In this document: positions 13,503 to 25,439 of the stretch, piece after piece | How positions within the stretch are numbered: position 1 is the first letter of the stretch | Layout: every line of letters starts with the position of its first letter | Assembly (NCBI RefSeq): GCF_014356525.2 | Contig: NC_052507.1 | Location: 51,793,963-51,857,962 of the forward strand | Direction of reading: 5' to 3' | DNA: 64,000 nucleotides | Source: Nilaparvata lugens | Lineage: Eukaryota > Arthropoda > Insecta > Hemiptera > Delphacidae | Made by a program: the position numbers and the translations under genes | The notes under the pieces: generated by a model | Database searches by the model: none | What the model was told of the DNA's origin: nothing | What the model saw: the letters and a program-made list of their open reading frames with translations, nothing else

Positions 13503-13760
13503 AGTTTAAGGCTGAAGGAGGAAAAAGAGGAAGAAGGAGGAGGAAAAACGAAAAAAAAATGAGAAAAAAGTAGAAGATGGAAGAGAAGAGGAAGAAGAAG
13601 ATGAAAATAATGAGAAAGAAGGAAAAGTGCACGCAAAGAGAATTTGACAAGAAAGAAGTATAAAAAGAAAGAGCATAGGATAGAGCAGTTGATGAAGATG
13701 AAAGAGATTTAGTAATAATATGAGAAGAACGAGGAGGAATTTGAAAAGGAGAGAATCTGC
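13503..13760 (-). repeat. Purine-rich tract (GGAAGA-like)
   Basis: About 250 bp with G and A making up most bases on the plus strand. The minus-strand frame across it codes mostly for Ser, Phe and Leu because of composition. Confidence 0.8.
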
Positions 13761-14253
13761 TCTGCTGACTCCAGTTGTGGCTTGGCGGCTGTCATATGAT
13801 CGCAGGCTGCTGATAACAATCCGCCGCCAATTTCCACGTCCAAAGAGTAATGATTTTTTTATTGGGTCGTTCATCCTCCTTGCCCACTCCTCATCTTCCC
13901 CCTTGCCCGCTCCTCATCTTCCCCCTTCGACAAGTAGATAACTGTCTCACTCCCCTCTCTCCTCTCCCTACCGTCCGCCACAATGTCCCCTCAGGACAAG
14001 AAGCCCCAAAACCAAAAGAGGGACTCGACTTTGAAAAAACCCAAACACCCAGCCTCCCAAAAACCGTCACAATCTTCCAACACATCGAACACAATGGACC
14101 CACTCACTGATCCCTCCACTACTTCGCCTCCTCTCTTTCCCATCCAGTTTATCCTCTTTCTTTCGGCTTCGGTTATCCCTTGCCGACCGTTTTGTTTGCA
14201 CATAACATTCAAGCTTCCTCGTGCGACTGCTAGCTGTCTGTGGCACGTGCCCA

Positions 14254-14530
14254 CTTCTTCTTCTTCTTCTTCTTCTCCTTCTTCTTCTTCTCTTCTTCTT
14301 CTTCTTCTTCTTCTTCTTCTTCTTCTTCTTCTTCTTCTTCTTCTTCTTCTCTTCTTCTTCTTCTTCTTCTTCTTCTTCTTCTTCTTCTTCTTCTTCTTCT
14401 TCTTCTCTTCTTCTTCTTCTTCTTCTTCTTTCTTCTTCTTCTTCTTCTTCTTCTTCTTCTTCTTTCTTCTTCTTCTTCTTCTTCTTCTTCTTCTTCTTCT
14501 TCTTCTTCTTCTTCTTCTTCTTCTTCTTTC
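14254..14530 (+). repeat. (TTC)n microsatellite, about 277 bp
   Basis: Almost perfect TTC/TCT/CTT triplets with occasional one-base slips that shift phase (near 14279, 14290, 14350, 14405, 14430, 14463). All long frames in 13983-14826 on both strands owe their length to this run. Confidence 0.98.
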
Positions 14531-15250
14531 ACCTCTACTTTTTTGTTTCTCTTCTCCATCGTCTTCATTTTGTTCTTTTCTCTAATCTGTCATTTATTAA
14601 TGCTCACCATTTCTTCCCAATGGAGAGGCACGTCTTACGAAAGTCATTGATGTATCATAATTTAATTTTCAGCAGTATTAATAATTATTCTACTACAGAA
14701 GAGGCATATTATAGTGTGGAATCATATATTGTAATACTATGTATGATTGCACTGACTGAGCCTACTCGACTGAGCACCCGTGACCCTCACTCTATTGCAT
14801 CACCTCCTATTCCTTTTGTGAGTTAAGCTCGAACCAGGTACAGGAATAATAAAAAAATTCTTCATTAGATTTTACAATTCACATAATGACATGATCTTTA
14901 ATTTCATCTTTTATCTGGAATGAAATCGTCTCCCTCCAGTTTACTTCACTTGGATTACTCCACTATATCTATTATATAATAGATTTACATCAGTCGAATT
15001 TCTGTTGATCAATAACAATTAATACGGCAATGCTTAAAATTTAAATGTCGATGGACAAAGTTTTCACTGATATAGCCACGAACTATTTCACGAGCTTAAT
15101 CGATCTATCATTACTAAATCGATTATATTATTAATCGATCATTAGTGAATCAATGGTTGAAAATCGATCAGTGACGTATGTAAAACTTTGAAACCAAGGA
15201 TACCATACTGAGTTGGAAAACTCACGTACGTAGGTCACACTAGGAGGCCA

Positions 15251-15360
15251 ACCATCCATCCATCCATCCATCCATCCATCCATCCAGCCATCCATCCATC
15301 CATCCATCCATCCATCCATCCATCCATCCAACCATCCATCCAACCATCCATCCATCCATC
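15251..15360 (+). repeat. (CCAT)n tetranucleotide microsatellite
   Basis: About 27 CCAT units with single-base variants CCAG and CAAC. The minus-strand frame here (repeated Gly-Trp-Met-Asp-like units) is a read-through of the repeat. Confidence 0.97.
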
Positions 15361-15640
15361 TATTCTGACTATGTGACTGAACTGGTTAGGGTCGCCATCA
15401 AGATACAGAACAGAGCAGGAAAAGTGGCAAACTGTCTGAACAGAAGAAGAGGAAAGTGAGGACGAATAAGTATTAGAAAAAGATGAATAAGGAGGAGAGA
15501 AAGAACCGGTAGAAAAAAGGGGAAAAGGGTTATCTGGTTGGGATGGATAGAAGTGTCAGTGAGGGCTGAGGGCTCACCTAGCAGCCAGACGACGGTGACA
15601 AATTAACGGACAAACATTCGGTCACTTCTTGCAACCATAC

Positions 15641-16160
15641 ATCTTCTTCTTCTTCTTCATCTTCATCTTCCACTTCCTCTTCCACTCCTCCTCCTCCTCC
15701 CCATCTTCCTCATCCTCCTCCGCCTCCTCCTTCACTCCTCGTCCTCCTCCTCCTCCTCCTCTTCCTCCTCCTCATCCTACATATTCGTTCTCTATTCCTT
15801 TTCCTTCTTATGATTGATTCTTCCCCATCTTCTTCAACTACTCCTCATTCTTCTTTTTCATCCACTGCTCTTCCAACTCTACTGAAAAGGGAAAAGAAAT
15901 TGAAAAAGAAAAAAAAGAGAAGAGAATCGGCGTTTGTCTTCTTTTTCTCCGTAATTTTATTTTTTTGTATCCTTGATTTTCCTGTCATTCTAGTTTATAT
16001 TCCTTTTTATCTTTATCAATTTTTCCTTTCTCCTCAATTTTTATCTTGCTTCATCTGATTTTTCTGTTTTCCTTTATCATGTTTTCTTCGTCTCTTTTTG
16101 ATATTTCCTTCTTGTCTTATATTTCTCTAATCCTCTAACCCTTCTAATTTCGTAACACTA
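15641..16160 (+). repeat. Polypyrimidine tract with TCT and CCT runs
   Basis: Pyrimidine-rich on the plus strand, with (TCT)n at 15641-15670 and (CCT)n at 15685-15775. It is broken by a short A-rich patch near 15888-15925. Confidence 0.8.
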
Positions 16161-16378
16161 ATTCTCCACTATTCCTCATCCAATCACTTTACTCTATCGT
16201 CCTTTGACATCAGCACCACTCTTTTACAAGCAGTAGATTTATTCTGAAAAATGGACACCGCAGTCTCTAGTCTAGCCCCAGAAGATAGAAGCGCGTTTAG
16301 TGTCCTGTGTGCAGTGGGGGCAGACATTATCCTATGCTCAGATTCACTTCCTACTGTCAGCATCCATTATGAATACCA

Positions 16379-16407
16379 CCATTGCTTCCCATTCCACCAA
16401 TTGTGAC
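16379..16407 (-). repeat. Recurrent 30-bp motif, copy 3
   Basis: On the minus strand: GTCACAATTGG, TGGAATGG, GAAGCAATGG. A second partial start, CTGTCAGCAT, lies on the plus strand at 16353-16363. Confidence 0.5.
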
Positions 16408-16409
16408 AT

Positions 16410-17269
16410 TGGTGGAGGTTAATCTGACTATAGGCGGCCCTAATCCACAGCAGACATCTGAAAGTGAGCCGGCGCAAGGGCAGCGCAGCGCACTTTGATG
16501 TAATTTATTCACTCACAATGAAGCTAAACTCATCGCGAGTGCGCTGCTAATACACTTTGCACTGCTGAATACATTATAGAATACATTAAGTTGGTCGCCA
16601 CCGTGGCAGACGAAAGTACACTCTAGATTGCGCCGCATAAATTTTTCTCAAATTTATTGAAATGAGCAGCACAAACAAAGTTCAACTGTAATCTATTTCA
16701 GCTCTTCATTTCATATTTTCGTGTCTGGCTGAATTTGTCGTCTAAATGAATATTCAGGAATGAAAGTTGTCACAACCTCAAATTTGTAAAAACGATGAAA
16801 TTTCGGTTTATCAATTTCTGGTAAACTGCGGTACAACACCCTGGAATGTTATTGTGTAGCAACCAAAACCGGTAAAACTCTTAAAGTTTTATGTCTAACT
16901 ATTTTTGGAGTTCAATATGTACCTATAACTCATTATAATATCGCCCTGATCGGTACCCAAAAATAAAATGAAATATAAATATTTTTCGTAGCATTCTCAT
17001 GATTGGTTGATGACTGAAAAAGTGAACTTGAATAGTTGGCTACCACTTCTTCTCCAGAGGTCGTACGAACGTACGAAAGACTATATTGATTTTCGGCTAC
17101 TCTGGGTCTTGTCAAACAATAAATGTTGTAAAACTGAAAACTTTATTAACCTTATTATTCATCAATGAATCATTCCTTTATGATCTTCGAGATTTGATCA
17201 TTTGAAATAATACATTGTAAGTGTAGTGATATTAAAAATTAGAGATGAGAACGTATTTTCTATAATTAT
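16410..17269. other. No gene seen
   Basis: Unique sequence without a credible coding frame. The 60-residue minus-strand frame at 16933-17115 has no recognisable feature. Confidence 0.5.
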
Positions 17270-17405
17270 TATCAACGAAAATCCAAATTAAATGCTGCAA
17301 ATCAGCCCGAAGACTTCTGCTACTGCAAATATTGACAACAGGGTAAACAGCTAGATGGAAATTCGATGAGCAATACTTTTAAGAAATTATTTGTCATCCC
17401 GGGAA
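17270..17405 (+). repeat. Dispersed repeat fragment with CCCGAAGACTT core
   Basis: AATCCAAATTAAATGCTG is followed by CCCGAAGACTTCTGC. The same words in the same order (AATCCAAATTGAATG, CCCGAAGACTT) occur in the hairpin at 49368-49442, so both belong to one dispersed family. Confidence 0.5.
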
Positions 17406-17409
17406 TATT

Positions 17410-18560
17410 TTTATGTCTCGGTATTAATCATTGTGCATGAATCTAATAAAGAACAGATACAAATAAATATTTTTCCTCACAGTAAGAGCTTCAGCAAGTT
17501 CAGGCGAAATATGAAAGATGCAATTTCATTACTGTATTCACCTTCCCAATAAAAAAGAAATAATAATGCAGGAAAGGAAATTTATTCTGAGAACGATGTA
17601 ATTCTCATTCAAGACAATTTTCAAATACTTCTAGTTTTTAATAATGAGTGAGATAAGGGATTGAATGAAGAGTTTTCTTGAGAATTTTCAGTGGAAAACT
17701 GGAAGAAAAATCAAATATCATGAGTTTCATGAAAATATTCAATGATTGGATTAACAGACATCCAGGAAAAAACGTTTTACGACGAAATGAATAATATTAT
17801 GAGCTTCTGGGATATTGAGGTATTTTTTCTGTAAGGTTGAAGCAAAAGTTTTTTTCACGATCTTACACGTGTTTTGATATAATTCAGTTCTTTTATATTG
17901 TTTTTTCCGGGACAATCTATATATCCTTTTTCATTCTTGTTCATATTAATTAAACACAGATTGTTAGATCAGTTGTTTATGATTGAAACATTCAATCATT
18001 GTTGAAGATGCATAAAAATTATTGAAAATATCTTTTGTGGAATCCTTATAGAATATTATTTCGAAAGAAGATCAGTGGGTGCGAAACTATGTGTCTATTT
18101 AACTACACTACGCAATCGCAATACCACGCTACAGCATGTCTATTTTCATCCCGTTATTGCAATGTTACTTGATGAATGAATATGGATTGATCAGTAGATC
18201 TTAGAGATTTTGTAAAACTCCATAGGCCAAAGAAATTTCACAATTTGTCGATTACACTGTTCAAAAATGACGCTACACGCAATTAGAAACTGTTTTATTT
18301 TTTATTTGGTCTATTAATAAGAATGAGAGGTAGATAATACTATCAAAGAGATCTTTTCTTATATCTCATAGTAGGATATGAATGATAAAGTTGAAAAATA
18401 ACATCCCATAATAAAATAAAGAATAAAAACGACTCGATTGTCAAAAACACTGATATTTTTGTAAAATGTTAAAATTTCTCCTACATTATTTTAATAAATT
18501 AGTGATTCTGACAATACAGAGTCGTTTATATTCAATATCTCGATAACAACACAGAAAGTC
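17410..18560. other. No gene seen
   Basis: AT-rich unique sequence. I see no coding frame, RNA gene or repeat that I recognise. Confidence 0.5.
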
Positions 18561-18566
18561 CATTGA

Positions 18567-18697
18567 ATATGTAATTAGGTAATCATTACATACCTTCATT
18601 ACATAACCTTCTGACTTGCATAATGTTAGTATAGTTTTGACTTTGTCTATTGCCAATGTTGCTTAATGACAATAAAAATTTATTTATTTATTTATTT
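18567..18697 (+). repeat. LINE-like 3' tail with (TTTA)n
   Basis: GCTTAATGACAATAAAAA is followed by (TTTA)n, the usual look of a non-LTR retrotransposon 3' end in insects. No coding remnant is seen upstream. Confidence 0.45.
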
Positions 18698-19019
18698 GCA
18701 CTATTTTGTGTATTCAAAGGGTATGAGGGTATGAAGTGGGTTCAATGGGAATTTGGACCGCCAAAAAATATTCGATGTCGATATACTGGTCGCCTGGATT
18801 TGACCTAAGAGGAAGAAGGACTGCTTCAAAGATGAGAGAGGATCATAGTTGAGAGTAAGAGAGAGGGTGATAGGAGAGTGGCACAAGATGTCGGATGACC
18901 CGTGAACGTGTCGAGATTGTGGAAATCACGTGATTCGTGCGCAGCATGCGACAAAATTGGCACGCGCGACTGTGAATTCCAGACAAGTCACTGTCAGAAG
19001 GCCAGGCAGACACCACTAC

Positions 19020-19196
19020 TTGTCTAAATAAAAGGGAGAGGTACACGAAGAGAGTAGAAGAGTAGTAAAGGAAGGAGAATAAGGAGGAAAAGAAGAACGG
19101 AAGAATGAGAAGAAGAAAAATTATAAAGAGAAAGAAAAATAACAATGAGAAGAAGAAGAACAAGAAGAAGAAGAAGAACAAGAAGAACAAGAAGAA

Positions 19197-19227
<31 letters not shown>

Positions 19228-19960
19228 AAGAAGAAGAAGATGAAGAAAAAATGGGAACAAGTAGAAAAAGAAGAGGAACGACACGATACAAGAAGAAAAA
19301 CTAGAAGAACAAAAAACAAGAATAAGGTAAGAAAAATAGCGAAGAAGAATGAGGTGGAGAAGAAAAAGTTAGTCTAAAAATGAAGTAGAAGGAAGCGACA
19401 GAAAATACAATGATGCTCTACAGAAGGAAAAACTTCACCAATGATATCCAATAAAAATTCAGTCTCCATTCAGAAGCGGAATTGAAGGCAGAGGAAGAAG
19501 GAGGGGAATAAATGGGTGAAAAGTGAAGGGATGGACGGCCAGTAAAAATTCAAAATAAAAAGGGAAAAGGGAGAAGTTTTGGATGAGAAGAGGCGGAGCA
19601 GTTGAAAAAAAGGAACAGCGAAAGGAAACTAATGTTGAGGGATTACATGAAGAAGGAGCTGAAAAAGAAGATGAAGAAAGAAAGAAAGAAAAGTTTGAAG
19701 AATGATGGGAGGATACGGAAAAGAAGAGGAAATAAGCGAAAGGATGTTTAAATGGTGGTGGAACAGAAGAAAGAAAAAAAAATGATGTAAAAGAAAAGTT
19801 GGAGACAAGGGAAGAACAGTCAAAAAAGAAGATTCACAAAATGAATGGGGAAATAGTAGGAGTATCAAGTGCAGAATGGGAAATGAGGTATTAGACGAAT
19901 TATGTAAAGAAGGAGAAAGCAAAATTCGTTTTGAGGATGGTGGGGGAGAATAAAATTTTG
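19020..19960 (-). repeat. Long polypurine tract with (AAG)n core
   Basis: Nearly 1 kb in which purines dominate the plus strand. The core at 19138-19245 is (AAG)n broken by AAC and AAT triplets. The lysine-rich plus-strand frame (19105-19377) and the Leu/Phe-rich minus-strand frames are compositional. Confidence 0.85.
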
Positions 19961-20103
19961 AGGATTAGGAGAGAATGAGTTTTTGACAACACAGATAACA
20001 GCTGTGAAAATGGTCAAGTTATAGAAGTGAATGATAAACTAAAGAAAATTTTAGTTTGAAGATAGAAGAATAAAGTATGGACGTTCATTTTTCATTGATT
20101 AAA

Positions 20104-20229
20104 CTAGATCACGATAGGACAGGTGAGGAGGAAAAAATGGACGATTGAAATAGGAATAGACAAAACCTAGATCACGATAGGACAGGTGAGGAGGAAAAAA
20201 TGGTCGATTGAAATAGGAATAGACAAAAA
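20104..20229 (+). repeat. 63-bp tandem duplication
   Basis: Two units beginning CTAGATCACGATAGGACAGG at 20104 and 20167. They differ by about one base (GGACGATTG versus GGTCGATTG), so the duplication is young. Confidence 0.92.
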
Positions 20230-20414
20230 GAGAATGGGAGAAGTAGACTATGATGAATGAGAAGAAGGAGGATTCGGAGAAGAAGATGGATATGAAGCCG
20301 ATTAGAGAATGAGTGGAGGGAGAGGTGAGACATGTTGTCGCTTCTCAACATTCAATTCAGGAGCAGGAGCAATATCGTGTGGCTTGAACATCAATATCCT
20401 GGCCAAGATGTGCA

Positions 20415-20790
20415 ATTCTCCTCTCTCTTCCTCTTTCCCTCCTCTTCATCGGCTATTCCTCTCTGTTGCGTCTAACAAACACTACAAGAAGTGATCTCCA
20501 AACAGCCAATAAAAATGTAAGTTATGCATAATGCAACAGGGCGCTGGGAAGGTCGACATCAGAATGTGCATGGGTTATATATTTTCCACATGTCTCCTTC
20601 CTATTCTGAACTTCACTTCTTCTTCTTTTCCAATCTTTTTCCTGCTCTCACTTGGATCGCTCAATTTTCCTCTACCTTCACCTTAACACCTATATCTTTC
20701 TTTCCTCTCTCACTCCAACCCCATTTATGTCTGATTCTTGATGCGCTCATGCTGCTCGTGTTGAGTTTTTATTATTTTCTTCTGCTGTAA
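20415..20790 (+). repeat. Pyrimidine-rich tract
   Basis: CT-rich on the plus strand with Leu/Phe/Ser-coding frames through it. No gene is called. Confidence 0.6.
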
Positions 20791-21109
20791 TAGATCTACG
20801 TATAATACGATGAATTTGATGGAATTTAATAACGATGCCCCGACTGTTTTCTTAGAATTGAAGTGTAGATTCAATATTTGAATACATAATATTCTGGAAT
20901 CAATTATTGTGAATAATTGGACTCCTCCCTGTATACGGACAAATCATCCACTCAGGGAGTATATTCATTATATTATTGTTAAACTATTGTTTTGTAAATA
21001 TATTTTTTTATGAATAAATAAATTCGAATTTGAATGAATACGACATTCGAATTGCGTTAAAAATGAGATATAGTATGGTAATACCTGACAGAAATAGAAT
21101 ACTCATTTC

Positions 21110-21311
21110 ATAGAAATAGAAAGAAAAATAAAAATCTCAGTACCCTTTTTGAATAATTATTTAATCACAACATGTTTACTTCACAACATAAAATTACTTT
21201 ATTTTATTTACTTCATATCACTTGAAAATGGCATCAATGTCCGAAACATGTTGTGATTAAATAATTATTCAAAAAGGGTACTGAGATTTTTATTTTTCTT
21301 TCTATTTCTAT
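21110..21311. repeat. Perfect 68-bp inverted repeat with 66-bp loop
   Basis: The arm 21110-21177 is the exact reverse complement of 21244-21311; I found no mismatch over 68 bp. Inner ends read CATGTTT and AAACATG, and the words AATAATTATTCAAAAAGGGT and CTGAGATTTTTATTT lie in the right arm. Immediately outside, one mismatch (G versus A) is followed by three more matching bases. The loop carries TTGAAAATGGCATC and ATGTCCGAAAC. No coding frame is inside. It is a MITE-like or foldback unit. Confidence 0.95.
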
Positions 21312-21982
21312 AAAAAGTAGCCCTATACAGAAAAGAGACACTCATTTTATTTCTCTATGCTCATCTTTCACTGTATTAATTCAACAAGCTGTCAATTGAT
21401 GTAGGTATAAAAAACCGTTTCAACTTCATAAGATCTATCATGTCTATTCTGATTAGTGTAGAACTGTTAGTGTAGAAATGTACGAAATCTATCAAAATCA
21501 TGTTTATTTTGTGATCATTTGAAAATTCCGATAATACACGATAGAGCTCTTCTGGTTCAGTTTTTCAACTCCTGAATCAGTTCTAGGGCAAGAATGTGAA
21601 TTCTAAAATTGATTTACATTTTCCAATTAAACTGAAATAAATTCACAGTTTGCCCAATTGGTTATTCCGACTTAAAACTTATGTCGAATCTTCATTCAAT
21701 AAGCTTTATGGTGTAGCCAGTCGTTGAAAATTGAAATAAATTTTTGTTCTACCAACTAGAATATTGGTAACTATAATCTTGATACTGTATTGTAATTTTC
21801 TTAAAATCAATTCATCCGTTCCAACGTCAACGTCTTAGAAACGTGTTCCAGTTAGATGTGATCTGTGGCAAGTCTAGAGTAATTGTCAGCAGCTATTATT
21901 AATCAGCTTTTGCATGGCTTCACATTGGCTTCAATTTTCTGTCTGCTCGAGTGCAATCATTCAAACTCTACTCCTTCCTTCC

Positions 21983-22075
21983 TTCTACTCATCCTCCTCC
22001 TCCTTCTCCTCCTGCTCCTCCTCCTCCTTCTCCTCCTCCTCCTCCTCCTCCTCTTCCTCCTCCTACTCGTCATCC
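21983..22075 (+). repeat. (CTC)n/(TCC)n microsatellite
   Basis: About 90 bp of CTC triplets with TTC and TGC interruptions. Three overlapping frames across it are artefacts of the repeat. Confidence 0.93.
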
Positions 22076-22849
22076 TTCACATCGTCTTCTTCTCAGCACT
22101 AGCCTCCTCGGCGTCTCGAGCTGTCAAAGAGAATAGGGTCCTCTGAAAGGAGGAGACCCTAGCTGCCAAGTCTCCTCCTCCTCTTCTTGCGATTATCCCG
22201 GAAGGAAGTGACGAAGGGCGAAAGGGCATTGAGGTCGCACTGCTCTTCCCTATTCAATTCGCATTCTCATTTTATGCTGTCACTTCATTTTCTCCTGTCA
22301 GCCATCATCGTAATCGCACTTCTATACCGATCATTTTTCTTTTCATTTTTTTTTCATTTCTCTCCTTTTTTCTTCCCATTTTTTGCATCATCTTCTTATG
22401 TGTCTCCTATTCAATTCTTCTCATGATCCATTATTTCACATTATTTACCTTACTCCGCAAACATCTAATAAAAAACTTCACAAACTGAAAACCTGGCCTA
22501 CTGTAATCTTGAAAATTTAAAATAAGCCTATAACCATTCTCGGTAAATTTAGAATATATATGCAAAATTTCAATGTTAATCAAAATGTTATATATGCAAG
22601 ATGTTTATCAGTTGAGTCGTTCAGACGTGATTCGTCATTCGTGAATTTCCTATCTTCTACATGAATAAGCCGACTCTTTCCTTTATTATATTATAGATTA
22701 TCAGCAGCTCCCTCTTTTTCCTATCTCATTCTCATAATCTATGATCATTCTATCTATAATCATTCCTATCTATCTCATAACAATATAATTATTATCTATA
22801 GTTATTATATTACAAATTGCTTTTTCATATCATATACAGTTCAATAATT

Positions 22850-22980
22850 ATTTTCTTAGTCTATATTATGTAAATTCATCTATAATTTTGCTGTATTGTA
22901 AGCTATTGTATATAAGTGTATAAGCCAGTATATATTGTAATCTACATAAATAAAGTACTCAATCAATCAATCAATCAATC
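22850..22980 (+). repeat. LINE-like 3' tail with (CAAT)n
   Basis: A region rich in TATTGTAA words ends in AATAAAGTACT and five to six CAAT units (22957-22980). This layout is typical of retrotransposon 3' ends with a short tandem tail. Confidence 0.45.
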
Positions 22981-23084
22981 TCAGGTCACATTGTTTCTTA
23001 TTTTTCATTTTATATCCTTTTTTTTCTTGTTTCTTATAAATTTTTTGATCTTTTCCCAATCTATGATGCATTGACAAATTCTGA

Positions 23085-23530
23085 ACAAAACGTTTGATGA
23101 AAAAGATCATCCAAAAACGACTATTAGTCCAGTCAACGAAAGATTATAGAGGGAAAAAGTTTGGAACACAATATTTTCGACCCCGCAGCTCTTTTAAGGA
23201 TAGTAAGGGAGTAAACATATCAAAATTCCTCACTCCTACCCCCTGTGCTATGAGTGTGGGGGTGGTTTGAAAGTAGCATATTTTGGGTTTTGCACATATC
23301 TAGAACAATATGCGTATTTCGGAAATTTCTGTCGAATACAGAATTGAAGCTTACAAATAACCCTACAAGTTTTATATGTTACATTTTTCCATATCTCTCA
23401 TGATTTCCTAGGTATAAGCTCTGTAAGGTGTCACATTTTGAAAAAAACCCCTTCTGGCTCCGTTTTTCTCATCTTTTTGGCCTTATAATTTTCTAACGAC
23501 TGATTTAAAAAATCATTACTACTACAATAC
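23085..23530 (+). repeat. Dispersed repeat, planthopper type
   Basis: Contains AGTAAGGGAGTAAACATATC, TCCTCACTCCTACCCCC, GTATTTCGGAAATTTCTGTC and CTGTAAGGTGTCACATTTTG. I recognise this phrase order from memory as a recurrent planthopper genomic repeat. I cannot name its class, and its limits are approximate. Confidence 0.4.
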
Positions 23531-24107
23531 TACTATAGATGTGAAATGAACCTAACCCATATCTTCGTATTTTCTTCTTGTAACAAGTAAGTAGTCTCGA
23601 GGCTGTAATCAGAACTCACAACAAGGCAGCTTGGTTTCGAGTTTGAAAGATGATGAATGCATCACTTTGTAACATCATCATGTGTACTATTATCGGCATG
23701 TTCTGTGGAGCTCCTCTCCTGGAGCTGCTGCTGTTGTAAGTGCATTGCTGTGCTGTGCTGTGCTGAGGTTTCGCCAATCCATTATGTTACTCTTCGACAA
23801 CGAGGGTAGTTGGGGGGTAATTATACCGGGGATTTAGGGCTTTTCGAGCAGGGAAAATGGGAGGGGCTTAAATATAAATCACCGTACTGTAAGGAGATGA
23901 TGCTTTGAAGGTATTTAAAGACACCTACGTTTCAGAGCTGCTCGTCTCGGCGACTCACTTGTCTGCGCAACTTTCAAAGTGATAAATCATTCAGGGTGAA
24001 AAACTCATTTGTCACTCTGTTCCCCTCTTTCTCCTATCTTACTTGATTCTACATCCTCCTCCTCTTCTCCCCCCCCTCAATCATCAACATCATCACTGTC
24101 GTTTCTT

Positions 24108-24255
24108 TGCACATTCATTCTCAACTATATCTCAGTGCGTAATGTTATACTCTTCAGTCTTACATTATCTTTCAACCTCTGTCTTTCCCTTGCACATCCA
24201 TTCTCAACTATATCTCAGTGCGGAATGCTTTACTCTCCAGTCTTATAATATCTTC
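24108..24255 (+). repeat. Imperfect tandem duplication, 83-bp period
   Basis: CATTCTCAACTATATCTCAG occurs at about 24115 and 24198, each followed by TGCG(T/G)AATG and a CAGTCTTA word. Several substitutions separate the two copies. Confidence 0.88.
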
Positions 24256-24259
24256 TATC

Positions 24260-25435
24260 GTGGAATCGTCATTTCTATTCATCATGTATTTCATGAAGTA
24301 GAATTTCTTGTATAGTGTTCAACTCTTCCGCTTGAAGAAGATAAAACAGTAGATAACTTTCCAAGATTTGTAATTCTGTCGGATATTAATCTTGTCACAA
24401 AGTATAAGAGGATTTGTAATCTCAGCATGGAATTTCTGTATTTTAGACACCAAAGTGCCGTATTGCTTTGTGAACGACACATCGAACCTAAAACTATGTA
24501 AAACTTCGTCCCACAAGAACACATTCAACGACCGTGCCCAACTATATAAAGAAGGAGGCAGCATATTGAAGAGAAAAAAAAATGAAAAGTTTATTCTCAG
24601 TTTGTTTTTTTTTTTCATTTTCGTAGAGGAATATACTTCAATATTGGTATTCTATTATCACTTTTAAACGTTTCATTTTTGCTTGTAAATATTTATTGTT
24701 TCTCATTACCATGTTTTATGTATGACCCGCCATTTCGGTGACGTTTGTATGAATCGCTCATAGTGGGAGTGGCTTTTATAGGCAGACATTCACCTCATCT
24801 AACAATCATGTTCCCTGCTCAATACCATAAATACAAGTATATTCTGCTCTTTACTTCAGTTTCATCCCATCAGAAATCGAATGTGGTGTAACAATCGAAT
24901 CCAGTATCTCGATATTTCAATAAATTCATAGATGTCACGATTTCCAGTCGTTTCATTCAATATGACAGAATTGGTCTGAAAGTTAATTGAACCTATATCA
25001 ATAAATAAATTATGTCTGAGTGCCTCAAGTTTTTTATGGTGCGTAAAGATTTATGGGCCACGAACAAGCAACTTCACTTCGCATCATGTGATGCACATTA
25101 ACAGTCAGATACAGTTTTAATACGCTGATGAAAAGACCACGTTTACGTGGCGCTTAAGTCTGTACGGTCCTTAATATGATCTAATTGTCAATTTCTCATG
25201 AAAGCTTGTCAAATATTTTTTCTTTTTTTCCTGAGGGTGATGCCCACATGACCTCTAGATTTGTGCGTGGGTAATGAGGCGGATGATCATGAGAGATGAA
25301 TGGGCCTAAAGTTTTGGGTGGGCTCCGAACCACCGGGAAGTGATTCTACAACTCATGAATCATATTCAGAGGAGCTGTCTCAAGTGGTCACCCTTCCAAC
25401 GGGAGTACCAGGCGCATGATTCTTTACCATGAATA
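24260..25435. other. No gene seen
   Basis: The overlapping frames at 24291-24667 run on both strands and neither resembles a known family. I found no other structure. Confidence 0.5.
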
Positions 25436-25439
25436 TCCT

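Noticed and set aside
13983..14826. Long frames of 112-201 residues on both strands
   Set aside because: All run through the (TTC)n microsatellite; they encode Ser, Leu, Phe, Glu, Arg or Lys runs depending on phase.
15131..15355. Tryptophan/aspartate repeat protein on the minus strand
   Set aside because: It is the translation of the (CCAT)n microsatellite.
23729..23765. Coding CTG/GTGCT repeat
   Set aside because: Short local repeat (GCTGTGCTGTGCTG) outside any supported frame.
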